NCBI GenBank assembly: GCA_964614515.1
Contig: CAZTPJ010000016.1
Location: 1 to 58,919, forward strand
DNA length: 58,919 bases
Direction: 5' to 3'
Source of the DNA: CAZTPJ01 sp964614515
Lineage (GTDB): Bacteria > Planctomycetota > Phycisphaerae > Phycisphaerales > UBA1924
Both the position numbers and the translations under genes were made by a program. The notes under the pieces are model-generated. The model saw nothing but the letters and a program-made list of their open reading frames with translations, did not search any database and was not told the DNA's origin. Of this stretch, positions 45,429-54,558 are shown piece after piece; within the stretch, counting starts at the first letter, position 1; each line of letters starts with the position of its first letter.

Positions 45429-46208
45429 ATGTCTCAACCGATATCGGCGGAGCAGATCCGGAAGTCGTGGTGGGCTTCCGGCGCTCCAGAGACGCAACCC
45501 GTTCGCCTGAGAGACGCTGTGGTGGAACATCTCAAGAATGGCCTGATCGCGGGCGCGATGTCGCGCTTGCTGACACACCCTCTCGCTCGTCCCATCGGTG
45601 CCGTGTTCGCCGTGACGCTGACGGCCGGTTCGGCGATTCTCGTCAAAGAATGGCGAGCCGACGCGGTGCCCCTGCCGATGGTTGAGACCATCGCTTCGGC
45701 CTCTCAAGGCCGCACAAATCACGCTCGCGTGATCCCCGCCAGCACCACGGCTACGAACGCGAACACGACCAACACACTCGCGACCACCGCGCACAATGCC
45801 GAAGGTCACGGCACGGACGTCAACCATCGCTGGTTCAACGGCCGTCCCGTGCGTCCCGCGCGAACCATGACCATGGTCGTCACCGCGTACTCGCCTGACT
45901 GGCGATCCTGCGGCAAGTTCGCTGACGGCAAGACGGCCACGCTGCACAGCGTGACGACCAACGCGGGCAAACTTGTCGCCGCCGATCCGCGCATTCTGCC
46001 CTACGGCTCAATGCTCTCGATCCCTGGCTACGACGACATGAACATCGTTCCGGTGCTCGACTGCGGCGGCGCGATCAAGGGCCGCAGACTCGACCTGCTC
46101 TTCCCCACGCACGAAGAAGCGCTCGAATGGGGCCGTCAAACGATCAAGGTCACGGTCTGGGAATACGCCGACGGCCTTCCGATGGACAACCCGCGGAAGC
46201 TGCGTTGA
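45429..46208 (+). CDS. Membrane-anchored 3D (Asp-Asp-Asp) domain protein
   Basis: A 259-residue protein. One hydrophobic segment (IGAVFAVTLTAGSAILV) near residue 60 is the anchor, then a Thr/Asn/Ala-rich linker, then a 3D domain: VTAYSPDWRSCGKFADGKTA, VAADPRILPYGSMLSIPGYD, VLDCGGAIKGRRLDLLF, ending TVWEYADG. The three Asp residues align with the metal-binding set of 3D domains, which are murein-hydrolase-like or lytic transglycosylase-like (MltA/resuscitation-type). The start at 45429 has only a modest ribosome site; longer frames to 45285 lack homology. Probably acts on peptidoglycan or wall polysaccharide. Confidence 0.8.
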   Translation: MSQPISAEQIRKSWWASGAPETQPVRLRDAVVEHLKNGLIAGAMSRLLTHPLARPIGAVFAVTLTAGSAILVKEWRADAVPLPMVETIASASQGRTNHARVIPASTTATNANTTNTLATTAHNAEGHGTDVNHRWFNGRPVRPARTMTMVVTAYSPDWRSCGKFADGKTATLHSVTTNAGKLVAADPRILPYGSMLSIPGYDDMNIVPVLDCGGAIKGRRLDLLFPTHEEALEWGRQTIKVTVWEYADGLPMDNPRKLR

Positions 46209-46313
46209 GTCGCACGGTTTCCAGTCGCAACCTCCTTCATCGCTATCATGTCCCAGCGCATCAGTCGTGCGCCGGCGATGCCGTGACGCATCGGGCACTC
46301 GCGGAGAACGAAC

Positions 46314-46919
46314 ATGAACGTGCGACCACTTCTGGCCCTGGGCGTGATGGTGCTTGGACTGACGGCCTGCGGCACGCCGGTGGTTCACACCGCGGCGCCG
46401 ATCGGTACGACGGCTCGCGATGATGGCCTCGTCGGCGAATGGGCCACGAGCGATCCGGGCGAGCCGCTCCAGGTTCGCGCGGTCGTGGCCGGACCAACCG
46501 CGCCCACCAGTGATCGCTACGCCGTTTCGCTCACCATTCACCACGAAAAGAACTTCGTGACCGCGCTGAGTCTCGATGTTCATATCACGGACATCGGCGA
46601 GGGGCGTTATATCGATGTGTTCCTCGCGGAGAGTGAACGCAATCGACTCGTCGGTTCGTATGGGTTCCTCGTCGCGCCCGTGCATCAGATCGTGAAGATT
46701 CACCGCAGGGGAGATGCGATCGACCTGTGGATGTTCGATCGGTCTTGGCTCAAGGACGCGACCGGCGCCTCCGCCATGCAGGCGACGACCGTTCCCATCG
46801 GGGACCGTGACGTGGTGCTGTTGACCGCGCCATCGTCCGACGTGCGAGCGGTGATCGCCCAGATCGCCGAAGGCGGGCACACCCACGGCGACCCCATCCG
46901 CCTGAGACGCCTGCGCTAG
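46314..46919 (+). CDS. Small lipoprotein, function unknown
   Basis: A 201-residue protein with a lipobox signal MNVRPLLALGVMVLGLTAC (L-T-A-C). The mature part alternates short strands (LTIHHEKNFVTALSLDVHIT, IDVFLAESERNRLVGSYGFL) and is likely a small beta domain. No family is recognised. It lies between the 3D-domain gene and tRNA-Val; the stop is 4 nt before the tRNA. Confidence 0.7.
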   Translation: MNVRPLLALGVMVLGLTACGTPVVHTAAPIGTTARDDGLVGEWATSDPGEPLQVRAVVAGPTAPTSDRYAVSLTIHHEKNFVTALSLDVHITDIGEGRYIDVFLAESERNRLVGSYGFLVAPVHQIVKIHRRGDAIDLWMFDRSWLKDATGASAMQATTVPIGDRDVVLLTAPSSDVRAVIAQIAEGGHTHGDPIRLRRLR

Positions 46920-46922
46920 AAA

Positions 46923-46996
46923 TGGGCGATACTGGGCTCGAACCAGTGACCTCCACAGTGTCATTGTGGCGCGCTAGCCAACTGCGCCAATCGCCC
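46923..46996 (-). tRNA. tRNA-Val (anticodon GAC)
   Basis: Minus strand cloverleaf: acceptor GGGCGAU/AUCGCCC with discriminator A, D stem GCGC/GCGC, anticodon stem CCACA/UGUGG with loop AUGACAC (anticodon GAC), T arm ACUGG-UUCGAGC-CCAGU. 74 nt, no encoded CCA. Confidence 0.97.
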
Positions 46997-47112
46997 GAAG
47001 TCCGCCACGGCCACAGGGCCAAAGCGGGGCAAAGTATAGCCCCTCAGCCGTGACTGGCGGAGCCGATTCGGCCCGGTTGGTCAGGCCCGATCGCGCCGGC
47101 TACGCTGGCGTC

Positions 47113-48081
47113 ATGCGATACCGATGGCAACTCCTTCGCGCGGGGCGGTTCAAACTTGACGGCGGCTCGATGTTCGGACTGGTGCCGAGAACGGTCTGGT
47201 CGAGGACCGTCGAGACGGACGATCGCGACCGCATCACCGTGCAGCACAACTGCCTCCTGCTGGAACGAGCGGACGAACCCGACGGCCACGCGACCCTCGC
47301 ATCCCCGAAACTCGCCCTCATCGAAACCGGCACCGGCGACAAACTCGACGCCAAGAGCAAGGACATCTTCGATCTTGAGGAACGGTCGATTCTCGATGCG
47401 CTGCATGAGGCGGACTGCCGAGCCGAAAACATCGAGGCGGTATTCGTCTCGCACCTGCACTTTGATCATGCCGGCGGCCTGACGCGACTCCCGCGGGAGG
47501 GCGAGTCGCCGGATTGGACGGGGCCAGGCTCGGCCGGGCGCCACGGCGTGAAGCGTTCGTTCCCAGACGCCCGCGTGTATGTGCAGGCGCGAGAGCGACT
47601 CGATGCGCTCAACAACACCAGCGTGATGACGCGGACGTACTTCAGAGATCACCTTGAACCGGTGCTGGAGCAGATGGTGAGCCTCGATTCCCCCCGGCCG
47701 TACTGCCCGGGGATCGTGCCGCTGCGCGATGAAATACCCACGGCTCCGGTCATGCTCCGGCGAACCGAGGCGGTGCAGGGCGTGCATGTCTTCCTCGCGC
47801 CCGGCCACACGTGGGGCCAGCAGGCGGTGATGTTCACGGATGATCGCGGGCGAACGGTCGTGTTCACGCCGGATGTGATGCCGACGGTGCATCACGTCGG
47901 CGCGGCGTACAGCCTGGGGTATGATGTGGAGCCGTATACGAGCATGATGACCAAACGCTGGCTGCTCGACGCGGCGACCGAACACGACTGGCTGCTCGTT
48001 CTCGACCACGAGCCGGGCAACCCGTGCGTGCGTGTGAAGCGGAACGATCGCGGGTGGTTTGACTTGATCCCGGAACAGTGA
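47113..48081 (+). CDS. MBL-fold metallohydrolase
   Basis: A 322-residue enzyme with the metallo-beta-lactamase fold. The metal motif H-x-H-x-D-H is HLHFDHAGG, preceded by AVFVS; later ligands are in APGHTWGQ and near the C-terminal LLVLDHE. Substrate unknown; relatives hydrolyse lactones, thioesters or phosphodiesters. The ATG at 47113 (MRYRWQLLRAGRF) begins the conserved fold; the longer frame from 47050 would start inside the tRNA-Val promoter zone. Confidence 0.88.
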   Translation: MRYRWQLLRAGRFKLDGGSMFGLVPRTVWSRTVETDDRDRITVQHNCLLLERADEPDGHATLASPKLALIETGTGDKLDAKSKDIFDLEERSILDALHEADCRAENIEAVFVSHLHFDHAGGLTRLPREGESPDWTGPGSAGRHGVKRSFPDARVYVQARERLDALNNTSVMTRTYFRDHLEPVLEQMVSLDSPRPYCPGIVPLRDEIPTAPVMLRRTEAVQGVHVFLAPGHTWGQQAVMFTDDRGRTVVFTPDVMPTVHHVGAAYSLGYDVEPYTSMMTKRWLLDAATEHDWLLVLDHEPGNPCVRVKRNDRGWFDLIPEQ

Positions 48082-48159
48082 TTTCGTGGGGATGACTCGT
48101 CGAAGCGACTATGATCCTGTGTGCCTCGCGGGATGGCAGCCTGCATAGGGAGTTGAGCC

Positions 48160-48909
48160 GTGTCCGTTCGCGCTGCTGAGCCTTGGAATGCGCCCCCTGG
48201 CGATGCCACGCCGATCGCACGGCCGGACGATGCGGCGCGCGAGGGCGAGCCGGCGACCTCAACCGATTCACAGACCGGAGAACTCGCGGACGACGCGGAA
48301 ACCAACCGGGCCATGTCGTCGACCCCCCCCACCGCCGCCGGCACGCCGCAGTTGAGGCGGAAGAAGAGCCTGTTCGATCGCATTGAGGCGTTTCTCAGTC
48401 GCCTTTCGACGAAGAACAATTTCTGGCATCGCGTCTTCTCGCTGATCTGGCTGCCCTATGCGTTTCGATCCGGCATTCGGATGAAACGCCTCGATGCGTC
48501 CACGTTCGCGGCGATCCTGCCGTTTCGCCGTTTCAATCGCAACTGGTACAACGCGATGGCCGGGGCGGCCCTGCTGGGCAACTCCGAGATCGCGGGCGGC
48601 ATGTATGTATTCGGCCAGTGCGGCGGGGACTATACGGTGGTGTGCAAGCATCTTGAGTACAAGTTCCTTCGCCCGTGTTTCGGTCCCGCGATGTATCGCA
48701 TCACGCCGCGCGAAGCGCTCGACGCGCTGATCAACGCCGGCGCGGAGTTCAACATCACGCTCGATCTCGACGTGATGCAGCAGATCCGCAAGCCCGGCGA
48801 CAAGGAAAAGCGAGTGGGCCGCTGCGTCGCCACATTCCACGTCACGCCCAAGACGCAGTACAAAGCCCGCAAGAAGCGAGCCACATCCACCAAAGTCGCG
48901 GGCGGCTGA
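48160..48909 (+). CDS. Hotdog-fold protein, DUF4442-like, with disordered N-terminus
   Basis: A 249-residue protein. The GTG at 48160 has GGGAG upstream at about 7 nt. The first 65 residues are Ala/Asp/Thr-rich and probably disordered. Residues 80-180 (IWLPYAFRSGIRMKRLDAST, NWYNAMAGAALLGNSEIAGG, YKFLRPCFGPAMYRI) look like a DUF4442/thioesterase-like hotdog domain. The C-terminus is basic (KARKKRATSTK). Substrate unknown. Confidence 0.65.
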   Translation: MSVRAAEPWNAPPGDATPIARPDDAAREGEPATSTDSQTGELADDAETNRAMSSTPPTAAGTPQLRRKKSLFDRIEAFLSRLSTKNNFWHRVFSLIWLPYAFRSGIRMKRLDASTFAAILPFRRFNRNWYNAMAGAALLGNSEIAGGMYVFGQCGGDYTVVCKHLEYKFLRPCFGPAMYRITPREALDALINAGAEFNITLDLDVMQQIRKPGDKEKRVGRCVATFHVTPKTQYKARKKRATSTKVAGG

Positions 48910-49019
48910 GCGGGTGATCCACACGTGAACGATCGTGCAGCCGTGACCCGGGCACGCCCGCTATCGTTCGACCCCTTGCGTTTCACATGTTCCGTTTCGC
49001 GCGTAGCGTCGGGATTGGT

Positions 49020-50543
49020 ATGGCCACCAAGTCAGAACAACCAGGAGATACTGGCGAGTCGCCAGTCCGCCTCATTCCCACGGGCGAGGCGACGGCGATC
49101 CTGCCGGTGGCCGGGGGCAAGGTCGCGCCGATCACGGTGATCGGCACGCAGGCGATCCGTTCCGAGTTCGACGCGATCTGCATCAAGCAGGCGATCACGT
49201 CGCGCATGGCGCCGGGCGTCACGGATGTCGTGCTCAATCCCGATGCGCACGCGGGCTATGGCGCGCCCGTGGGATGCGTCCTGGTCTCGCCCACGCACAT
49301 CTATCCCGGCCCCGTCGGCGTGGACATCAAGTGCTCGATGAGTCTCCTGCAACTCGACCTGCCCGAGCGAGAAGTCGCGGATCGCAAGGTCAGGCGCGAG
49401 ATCATCGACGCCATCCTCAAGCGCACGCCCACCGGCGCGGGCAATCGTCAGGCCCCCAAGGGCCGGCGAGTCGATGCCGACCTCGGCCGTCGCGTCGTGA
49501 CGCACGGCGCTGCGCCCGATGTGCTCGCCGACCTCGGCATCCCGGCGCACTGGGCCGATCGCTGCGAAGATGCACACCACGTCGGCCACGATGACACGCC
49601 CGATTCGCTCATGGCCCGACTCGATGTGCTCCTGCGCGAGTCGCGCGCTGCGCAGATCTTCCCTACCAAGATGACCCAACTCGGCTCCTACGGCGGCGGC
49701 AATCACTTCGGCGAGTGCGAAGTCGTGCATGTGGAAGACACACCCAAGGCCCGCCGTACGGCGGAGGTCTTTGGCCTGCGCGATCGCCACGTCGCGTTCC
49801 TGTCGCACTGCGGCTCGCGCGGATGGGGTTCGCTGCTGGCGGATGGACAGTTCCGCGCCCTTCAGCAGAAGTTCGCCCAATGGGGCATTCCGCTTCCCGG
49901 CGGCGATCGCCACATGGTCCACGCGCCGCTCGGCTCGCCAGAAGCCAACGCCTATCTCGATGACATGGCCCTCGGCGCGAACTTCGCCACGGTCAATCAC
50001 CTGCTCATCAACGCACTCGTACTCGAAGCGTTTCAAGAGGTCATCCCGGGCGTCAAGGGACAACTCGTCTACTTCATCAGCCACAACATCGCGCGGAAGG
50101 AAATCGTCAACAACCATCCCGCGTGGGTGCATCGCAAGGGCGCGACCCGCGCCTTCCCGGCAGGTCACTTCACGCTGCGCGATACACCCTTCGCCGACAC
50201 CGGCCACCCCATCCTCCTCCCCGGCAATCCGCAGGACGGCTCGGCCGTCATGGTCGCCGAGGAAGGCGCAGCCAAGTCTTGCTACAGCGTGAACCACGGC
50301 GCGGGACGACGGATGAGCCGCACGGCCGCGACCAAATCGCTCAACCAACAACAGATCGATCACGCGATGGATCGGGCGGACATCCTGAGCAACTGCCGCA
50401 ACTACCCGCGCGATGAAGCCCCCCGCGCGTACAAGGACTTTGAAGAAGTCCTCGCAAGCGTCAAACTCGCCGGCCTCGCAAGCGAAGTCGCTCGACTCAA
50501 GGCCCGCTTCGTCATCAAGGATGGCGACAAGGCGGATGATTGA
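49020..50543 (+). CDS. rtcB: RNA-splicing ligase RtcB
   Basis: A 507-residue ligase that joins 2',3'-cyclic phosphate or 3'-phosphate to 5'-OH ends with Mn2+ and GTP. Visible markers: GVDIKCSMSLL with the metal Cys, GSYGGGNHFGECEVV, FLSHCGSRGWG, and the guanylylated His in YSVNHGAGRRMSRTAA. It is longer than E. coli RtcB (408). A palindrome (49050-49066) lies in its N-terminal codons and may be an insertion. The start at 49020 is weakly supported by a ribosome site; an ATG at 48987 is alternative. No archease or RtcA gene is next to it. Confidence 0.92.
   Translation: MATKSEQPGDTGESPVRLIPTGEATAILPVAGGKVAPITVIGTQAIRSEFDAICIKQAITSRMAPGVTDVVLNPDAHAGYGAPVGCVLVSPTHIYPGPVGVDIKCSMSLLQLDLPEREVADRKVRREIIDAILKRTPTGAGNRQAPKGRRVDADLGRRVVTHGAAPDVLADLGIPAHWADRCEDAHHVGHDDTPDSLMARLDVLLRESRAAQIFPTKMTQLGSYGGGNHFGECEVVHVEDTPKARRTAEVFGLRDRHVAFLSHCGSRGWGSLLADGQFRALQQKFAQWGIPLPGGDRHMVHAPLGSPEANAYLDDMALGANFATVNHLLINALVLEAFQEVIPGVKGQLVYFISHNIARKEIVNNHPAWVHRKGATRAFPAGHFTLRDTPFADTGHPILLPGNPQDGSAVMVAEEGAAKSCYSVNHGAGRRMSRTAATKSLNQQQIDHAMDRADILSNCRNYPRDEAPRAYKDFEEVLASVKLAGLASEVARLKARFVIKDGDKADD
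49050..49066. repeat. Palindrome (8-1-8) inside the rtcB N-terminus
   Basis: Arms actggcga and tcgccagt around a single g. It encodes part of the TGESPV stretch of RtcB, which is not a conserved ligase region, so it looks like a repeat insertion kept in frame. Confidence 0.6.
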
Positions 50544-50592
50544 CTCGCGCTGCGATCACATCTGCATCCGACTGAACACCCTCCCGGCCGTG

Positions 50593-51906
50593 TCAAGGGA
50601 ACGAGGCGCCCTTCCACTTCGAGGCGGTGTTCACAGGGCGACGAAGTTCGGCGGATGCGCGATGGCCCGCGAGGCCTTCCATCGACGCCAGGGCACATGC
50701 ATCTGCGATCAATTGGCTCGCATCAGGCGGATGATCGATCCGCAGCCACGTTCGACGCCGGAGAAAGTGATCAACAGAGAGTCCGGCCTTGAAGCGAGCC
50801 GTTCCACCCGTTGGGAGCGTGTGGTTTGGTCCCGCTCCATAGTCGCCGAGCACTTCAGCGCTTGCCGAGCCAATGAAGATTGCGCCGGCGTTCTTCAGCG
50901 AATCCGCAAGCGACCGCGGATCCGCCGTCATGAGTTCGACGTGCTCAGCGGCAATCTGGTCAGCCACGCGGCACGCTTCACCCAGTGACGAGACCACGCA
51001 AACAAACCCATTGCGGAGCGCCGCCGCGGCGGCATCTCGCGTTGGAAGCACGGCGATCTGGCGCATCATCTCAACGTCAACCCTGTCGGCCAGCGATGGC
51101 GATGTGGTGATGAGCATGGGCACCGCGTCCGTGTCGTGTTCGGCCTGCGCGAGCAGATCGGCCGCGACAACCCCCGCATCCGCCGATTCGTCCGCAATCA
51201 CCAGCAGTTCCGAAGGGCCCGCCAGCATGTCGATCCCCGCAACACCGGCCACGATGTGCTTCGCTGCGGTCACCCACTTGTTACCTGGTCCCACGATGAC
51301 ATCGCACGGCGACAATCCCTCACACCCAAATGCCATCGCCGCGATCGCATGCGCGCCCCCGACGGCGAGGAACTCATCCGCGCCCGCGATGGCGGCGGCG
51401 GCCAGCATCTCGGGCCGTGCGCCCGGCGAAGCCACGACGACGCGTGTGCACCCGGCGACTCTCGCCGTCACGGCGGTCATCAGCACGGATGATGGCAAGG
51501 GGTATCGCCCCGCTGGCGCATAGCAACCGGCGGACTCAACGGGCACGATCGTGTGCCCTGCCCGTCCCCCCTCCACGGGCACTTCAACGGGGAGAATCGC
51601 AGCGCGCTGGGCCGCCGCGAAGGCACGAATACGACCTGCCGTGCGCTCCAGAACACCGCGCTGATCCCGTGGCAGTGCATCAAGCGCCGACCGCATCTCG
51701 TCAACTCCAAGCACAAGGGGATCGCCGGAAGTTCGCTCCCCGAACTGCTCGGCAATCGCACGCACGGCCGTAGCCCCTTCCAGCCGCACACGTTCGACGA
51801 TCGCCCCGGCCGTCGCGAGCGTCTCGTGAGCAACCGGCGGGCGGACGGCGCGCCGGATATCACCGGGGGCGACGCGCGGAAGCAGGGCAGGGCGATCGGT
51901 CGTCAT
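50593..51906 (-). CDS. hisD: Histidinol dehydrogenase
   Basis: A 437-residue zinc enzyme doing the last two steps of histidine synthesis, L-histidinol to L-histidine with NAD+. Family blocks: ESAGCYAPAGRYPLPSSVLM, VVASPGARPEM, VIVGPGNKWVTAAKHIV, IDMLAGPSELLVIAD, AEHDTDAVPMLIT, AEHVELMTADP and DYGAGPNHTLPT. It is the last gene of the operon; its ATG overlaps the stop of the A-I-E fusion (ATGA). Confidence 0.96.
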   Translation of the reverse strand: MTTDRPALLPRVAPGDIRRAVRPPVAHETLATAGAIVERVRLEGATAVRAIAEQFGERTSGDPLVLGVDEMRSALDALPRDQRGVLERTAGRIRAFAAAQRAAILPVEVPVEGGRAGHTIVPVESAGCYAPAGRYPLPSSVLMTAVTARVAGCTRVVVASPGARPEMLAAAAIAGADEFLAVGGAHAIAAMAFGCEGLSPCDVIVGPGNKWVTAAKHIVAGVAGIDMLAGPSELLVIADESADAGVVAADLLAQAEHDTDAVPMLITTSPSLADRVDVEMMRQIAVLPTRDAAAAALRNGFVCVVSSLGEACRVADQIAAEHVELMTADPRSLADSLKNAGAIFIGSASAEVLGDYGAGPNHTLPTGGTARFKAGLSVDHFLRRRTWLRIDHPPDASQLIADACALASMEGLAGHRASAELRRPVNTASKWKGASFP

Positions 51907-53189
51907 GGCTGCGACTCCCTCGGGAGTTCTCGACGCTTGGCGTCGCCGCCGCGCTGGGTCACGCGCAGCGCTCGCTGGTCCAGGCGTCTTTCGATGTCCT
52001 CGAGCGATGACCCACGCATTCGGGCCGCAACGAGGGCGAAATAGATGACATCAGCCGCCTCATGTGCGGCGTCATCGCTCGATGTTGCGGCGATGAGTTC
52101 ACGAGCCTCCTCAAGAAGTTTGCTTTCAAGCAGCCCAGCCTCGCGCAGCAGCCTCGCCGTGTACGAATCCGGCGGCGGTTCGGCTGCACGTTTCGCGATG
52201 GCGGCGTCGAGCGCACCGACTCCGGCAAGCCCCCCGAAACATGTGGCAGCGCCAAGGTGACAGAACCCTCGCCCGCTTTGGCGAACCGTGAATCGGAGCG
52301 CATCTCGATCGCAATCCGCGGTGATCCCCACCAACTCCTGCGCGTCACCAGAGGACTCGCCCTTTCTCCAGATCCCACCGCGCGAGCGTGAGAAGTACAC
52401 GCCTCGTCGCTCCTGCATCGCGATCCTGAGGGAAGTCTCGTTCGAATACGCCAGCCCCAGCGCCCGCCCGGCGGTGTCGGTGATGAGTGTGGGCCAAAGC
52501 CCGTCCGGTCGGTCGCTGCGCAGCGGTGCGCAGAAGCCGGAGGCAAGATCAAACGCCCCGGTATAAATCGCCATGCCGACTTGCGCATCGGCTCCCACGG
52601 CGTCGGCCGTCGCGATGTCGCCCGGCTCACGCACACCGCCGGCGACTGTGAGTCGCGCGGGTTTCGCCAACGCCGCAAGACGCTCGACACGCTTCGCGGG
52701 AAGCCCGCGCATCCGCCCCTCCTGCTCGACGAAGGTCACAAGGAACCCGGACACCAGGCCGCGCAGTTCCTCGATGCGATCTTCCACCTTCGCTCCCGTG
52801 GGCTTCGTCCAACCCTCCGTGACCACTTCGCCATCGCGCGCGTCGAGCGCCGCGATGACCCGTTCACGCGGCAGTTCGCGCAAGACCTCGGGCCGGGCGG
52901 CCGTGCCGAGAATGACTTTCCTCGCGCCCGCGTCGAGCCAGCGCACGGCCGTCGCGGCGTCGCGGATTCCGCCGCCCACACGACATGGCGCCCGCTGCAG
53001 GAGTTCCAACATAAGTGCCGCGTTCGATCCGCGCCCAAGCGCAGCGTCGAGATCAATCACGGCGACCTCGCCGACCAGGCCGAAGTGATCGGCGATGGGT
53101 CGTGGATCGCCAGCGTCGAGAACCATTTCCCGGCCCTCGACAAGTTGCACGGCACGGCCATTCATCAGGTCGATCGATGGGACGATCAT
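51903..53189 (-). CDS. hisA: HisA-HisI-HisE trifunctional fusion
   Basis: A 428-residue fusion. Residues 1-222 are HisA (phosphoribosylformimino isomerase), with catalytic Asp7 in IVPSIDLMNG and Asp116 in VIAALDARDG. Residues 227-315 are HisI (phosphoribosyl-AMP cyclohydrolase): LWPTLITDTAGRALGLAYSN, FSRSRGGIWRKGESSG, zinc-site DCDRDALRF and GFCHLG. Residues 338-405 are HisE (phosphoribosyl-ATP pyrophosphatase): TARLLREAGLL, KLLEEARELIAA, HEAADVIYFALVAA. HisI and HisE are commonly fused, but HisA with both is rare. The conserved T-D-I-x-x-D-G of HisA reads T-F-V-E-Q-E-G here. Overlaps hisF and hisD by 4 nt. Confidence 0.93.
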   Translation of the reverse strand: MIVPSIDLMNGRAVQLVEGREMVLDAGDPRPIADHFGLVGEVAVIDLDAALGRGSNAALMLELLQRAPCRVGGGIRDAATAVRWLDAGARKVILGTAARPEVLRELPRERVIAALDARDGEVVTEGWTKPTGAKVEDRIEELRGLVSGFLVTFVEQEGRMRGLPAKRVERLAALAKPARLTVAGGVREPGDIATADAVGADAQVGMAIYTGAFDLASGFCAPLRSDRPDGLWPTLITDTAGRALGLAYSNETSLRIAMQERRGVYFSRSRGGIWRKGESSGDAQELVGITADCDRDALRFTVRQSGRGFCHLGAATCFGGLAGVGALDAAIAKRAAEPPPDSYTARLLREAGLLESKLLEEARELIAATSSDDAAHEAADVIYFALVAARMRGSSLEDIERRLDQRALRVTQRGGDAKRRELPRESQP

Positions 53190-53944
53190 GTCCGAACCTC
53201 CACGCCTCGCGCGGCGAGCGAATCCTTGATCTCGGCGACGGTCAACACGCCGTCGTGAAAGATGGATGCCGCGAGCACCGCGTCAGCACCCGCGTCGAGT
53301 GCCCTCGCCATGTGCCCGGCGTTGGAGGCGCCACCCGAAGCGATCAGGGGAAGTCGAATGACCTGCGAAATCGCGGCAATCAGCCCCAGGTCGTATCCCT
53401 CGCCCGTACCATCGCGGTCCCAACTCGTGAGGAGGATCTCACCCGCGCCGAGTTGCTCAGCACGGCGCGCCCACTCGGCCGCGTCCATGCCGGTGCGCAG
53501 CGTGCCCGACCGCGTAACTACCTCCCAGCCAGTTCCGTCCGCTCGCGTTGCGGCATCCAACGCCACGACCACGCACTGCGCCCCCGTTTGCGCCGACAAC
53601 TCCGCGATGATCGTCGGGCGTTCGACGGCGGACGTGTTCAAGGCTACCTTGTCAGCCCCCACGCCAAGCAGCCGCGCCGCATCCTCGACCTGACGCACGC
53701 CCCCCCCCACGGTGAGCGGGATGGATAGCACCTCCCGAACACGCGCGACCGTATCGACGGCCGTGCGCCGGCCTTCCGGCGTGGCTGACACGTCTAGCAG
53801 GACGATTTCGTCAGCCCCTTGTTCCTCGTATCGGGCGGCTCGCTCGGCGGGGTCACCGGTGTCTCGCAGGTCGGAGAACCGCACGCCCTTGACCACGCGA
53901 CCGTCGCGGATGTCCAGACAGGCAATGACGCGACTCGTCAGCAT
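53186..53944 (-). CDS. hisF: Imidazole glycerol phosphate synthase cyclase subunit
   Basis: A 252-residue (beta-alpha)8 barrel that turns PRFAR plus ammonia from HisH into IGP and AICAR. Catalytic Asp11 is in VIACLDIRDGRVVKG; the second Asp is in VVALDAATRADG. Other marks are GVRFSDLRDTGDP, LTVGGGVRQVED, ADKVALNTSAV, and the end GADAVLAASIFHDG. A 9-G run lies in the VGGGV codons. The ATG at 53944 overlaps the hisH stop by 7 nt; a longer frame to 54313 is shadow. Confidence 0.96.
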   Translation of the reverse strand: MLTSRVIACLDIRDGRVVKGVRFSDLRDTGDPAERAARYEEQGADEIVLLDVSATPEGRRTAVDTVARVREVLSIPLTVGGGVRQVEDAARLLGVGADKVALNTSAVERPTIIAELSAQTGAQCVVVALDAATRADGTGWEVVTRSGTLRTGMDAAEWARRAEQLGAGEILLTSWDRDGTGEGYDLGLIAAISQVIRLPLIASGGASNAGHMARALDAGADAVLAASIFHDGVLTVAEIKDSLAARGVEVRT

Positions 53945-54558
53945 GGCGTACTGCCCTCCTCGCAAGCAAGCCAACGCCGTAGCAGGCTGCGACCCCACGA
54001 TCCCGACAGTTCTGGATGGAACTGGCACACGAGTTGTCGCCCGCGCTGCAAAGCAGCGACGAATGATGAGCCGTGAACGCTCCTCGTCGCGGACCAGCCG
54101 GGCGGTACATCCGTGATGCGGTATGAATTGGCGAAGTATGCAAACCCGCTCTCGATAAGTCCCATGCCCGGTTCCGGTTCCACGCGATTCCAACCCATCT
54201 GCGGCACGGTCACTTCCGAGGGGAACTTGTGAACCTGCGCCGGAATGACGCCAAATCCCTGCACGCCCGGCGACTCGTCCGACCCACGGCACAGCAACTG
54301 GAGTCCGAGGCAAACCGCCAGGAACGGTCGCTGTTCACACACGCTCGCGATGATCGGCGCGACAAGCCCCTTGGAACTCAACCGCTCCATTCCCGCCGCG
54401 AATGATCCAACGCCGGGAAGCACCAGCCGTTCGGCGTCGGCGACGCGCCCGGCATCGTCCGTCAACTCCACGTCCGCGCCGCACCGGCGAAACGCGGCAC
54501 ATATCGACGCAACGTTTGCGACCCCCGTCGACACGATCGTGACTTTCGTGGCGATCAC
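53938..54558 (-). CDS. hisH: Imidazole glycerol phosphate synthase glutaminase subunit
   Basis: A 206-residue class I glutamine amidotransferase that feeds ammonia to HisF. The nucleophile is Cys83 in FLAVCLGLQLLC; the His-Glu pair is in LVCQFHPELSGSWG. The oxyanion strand is LVLPGVGSFAAGM. Slight divergence at the N-terminus (VTIVSTGVANVAS). It overlaps hisB by 4 nt and hisF by 7 nt. Confidence 0.95.
   Translation of the reverse strand: MIATKVTIVSTGVANVASICAAFRRCGADVELTDDAGRVADAERLVLPGVGSFAAGMERLSSKGLVAPIIASVCEQRPFLAVCLGLQLLCRGSDESPGVQGFGVIPAQVHKFPSEVTVPQMGWNRVEPEPGMGLIESGFAYFANSYRITDVPPGWSATRSVHGSSFVAALQRGRQLVCQFHPELSGSWGRSLLRRWLACEEGSTPC

Noticed and set aside
49032..50363. 443-residue minus-strand open frame
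   Set aside because: Antisense of rtcB, without protein-like motifs.
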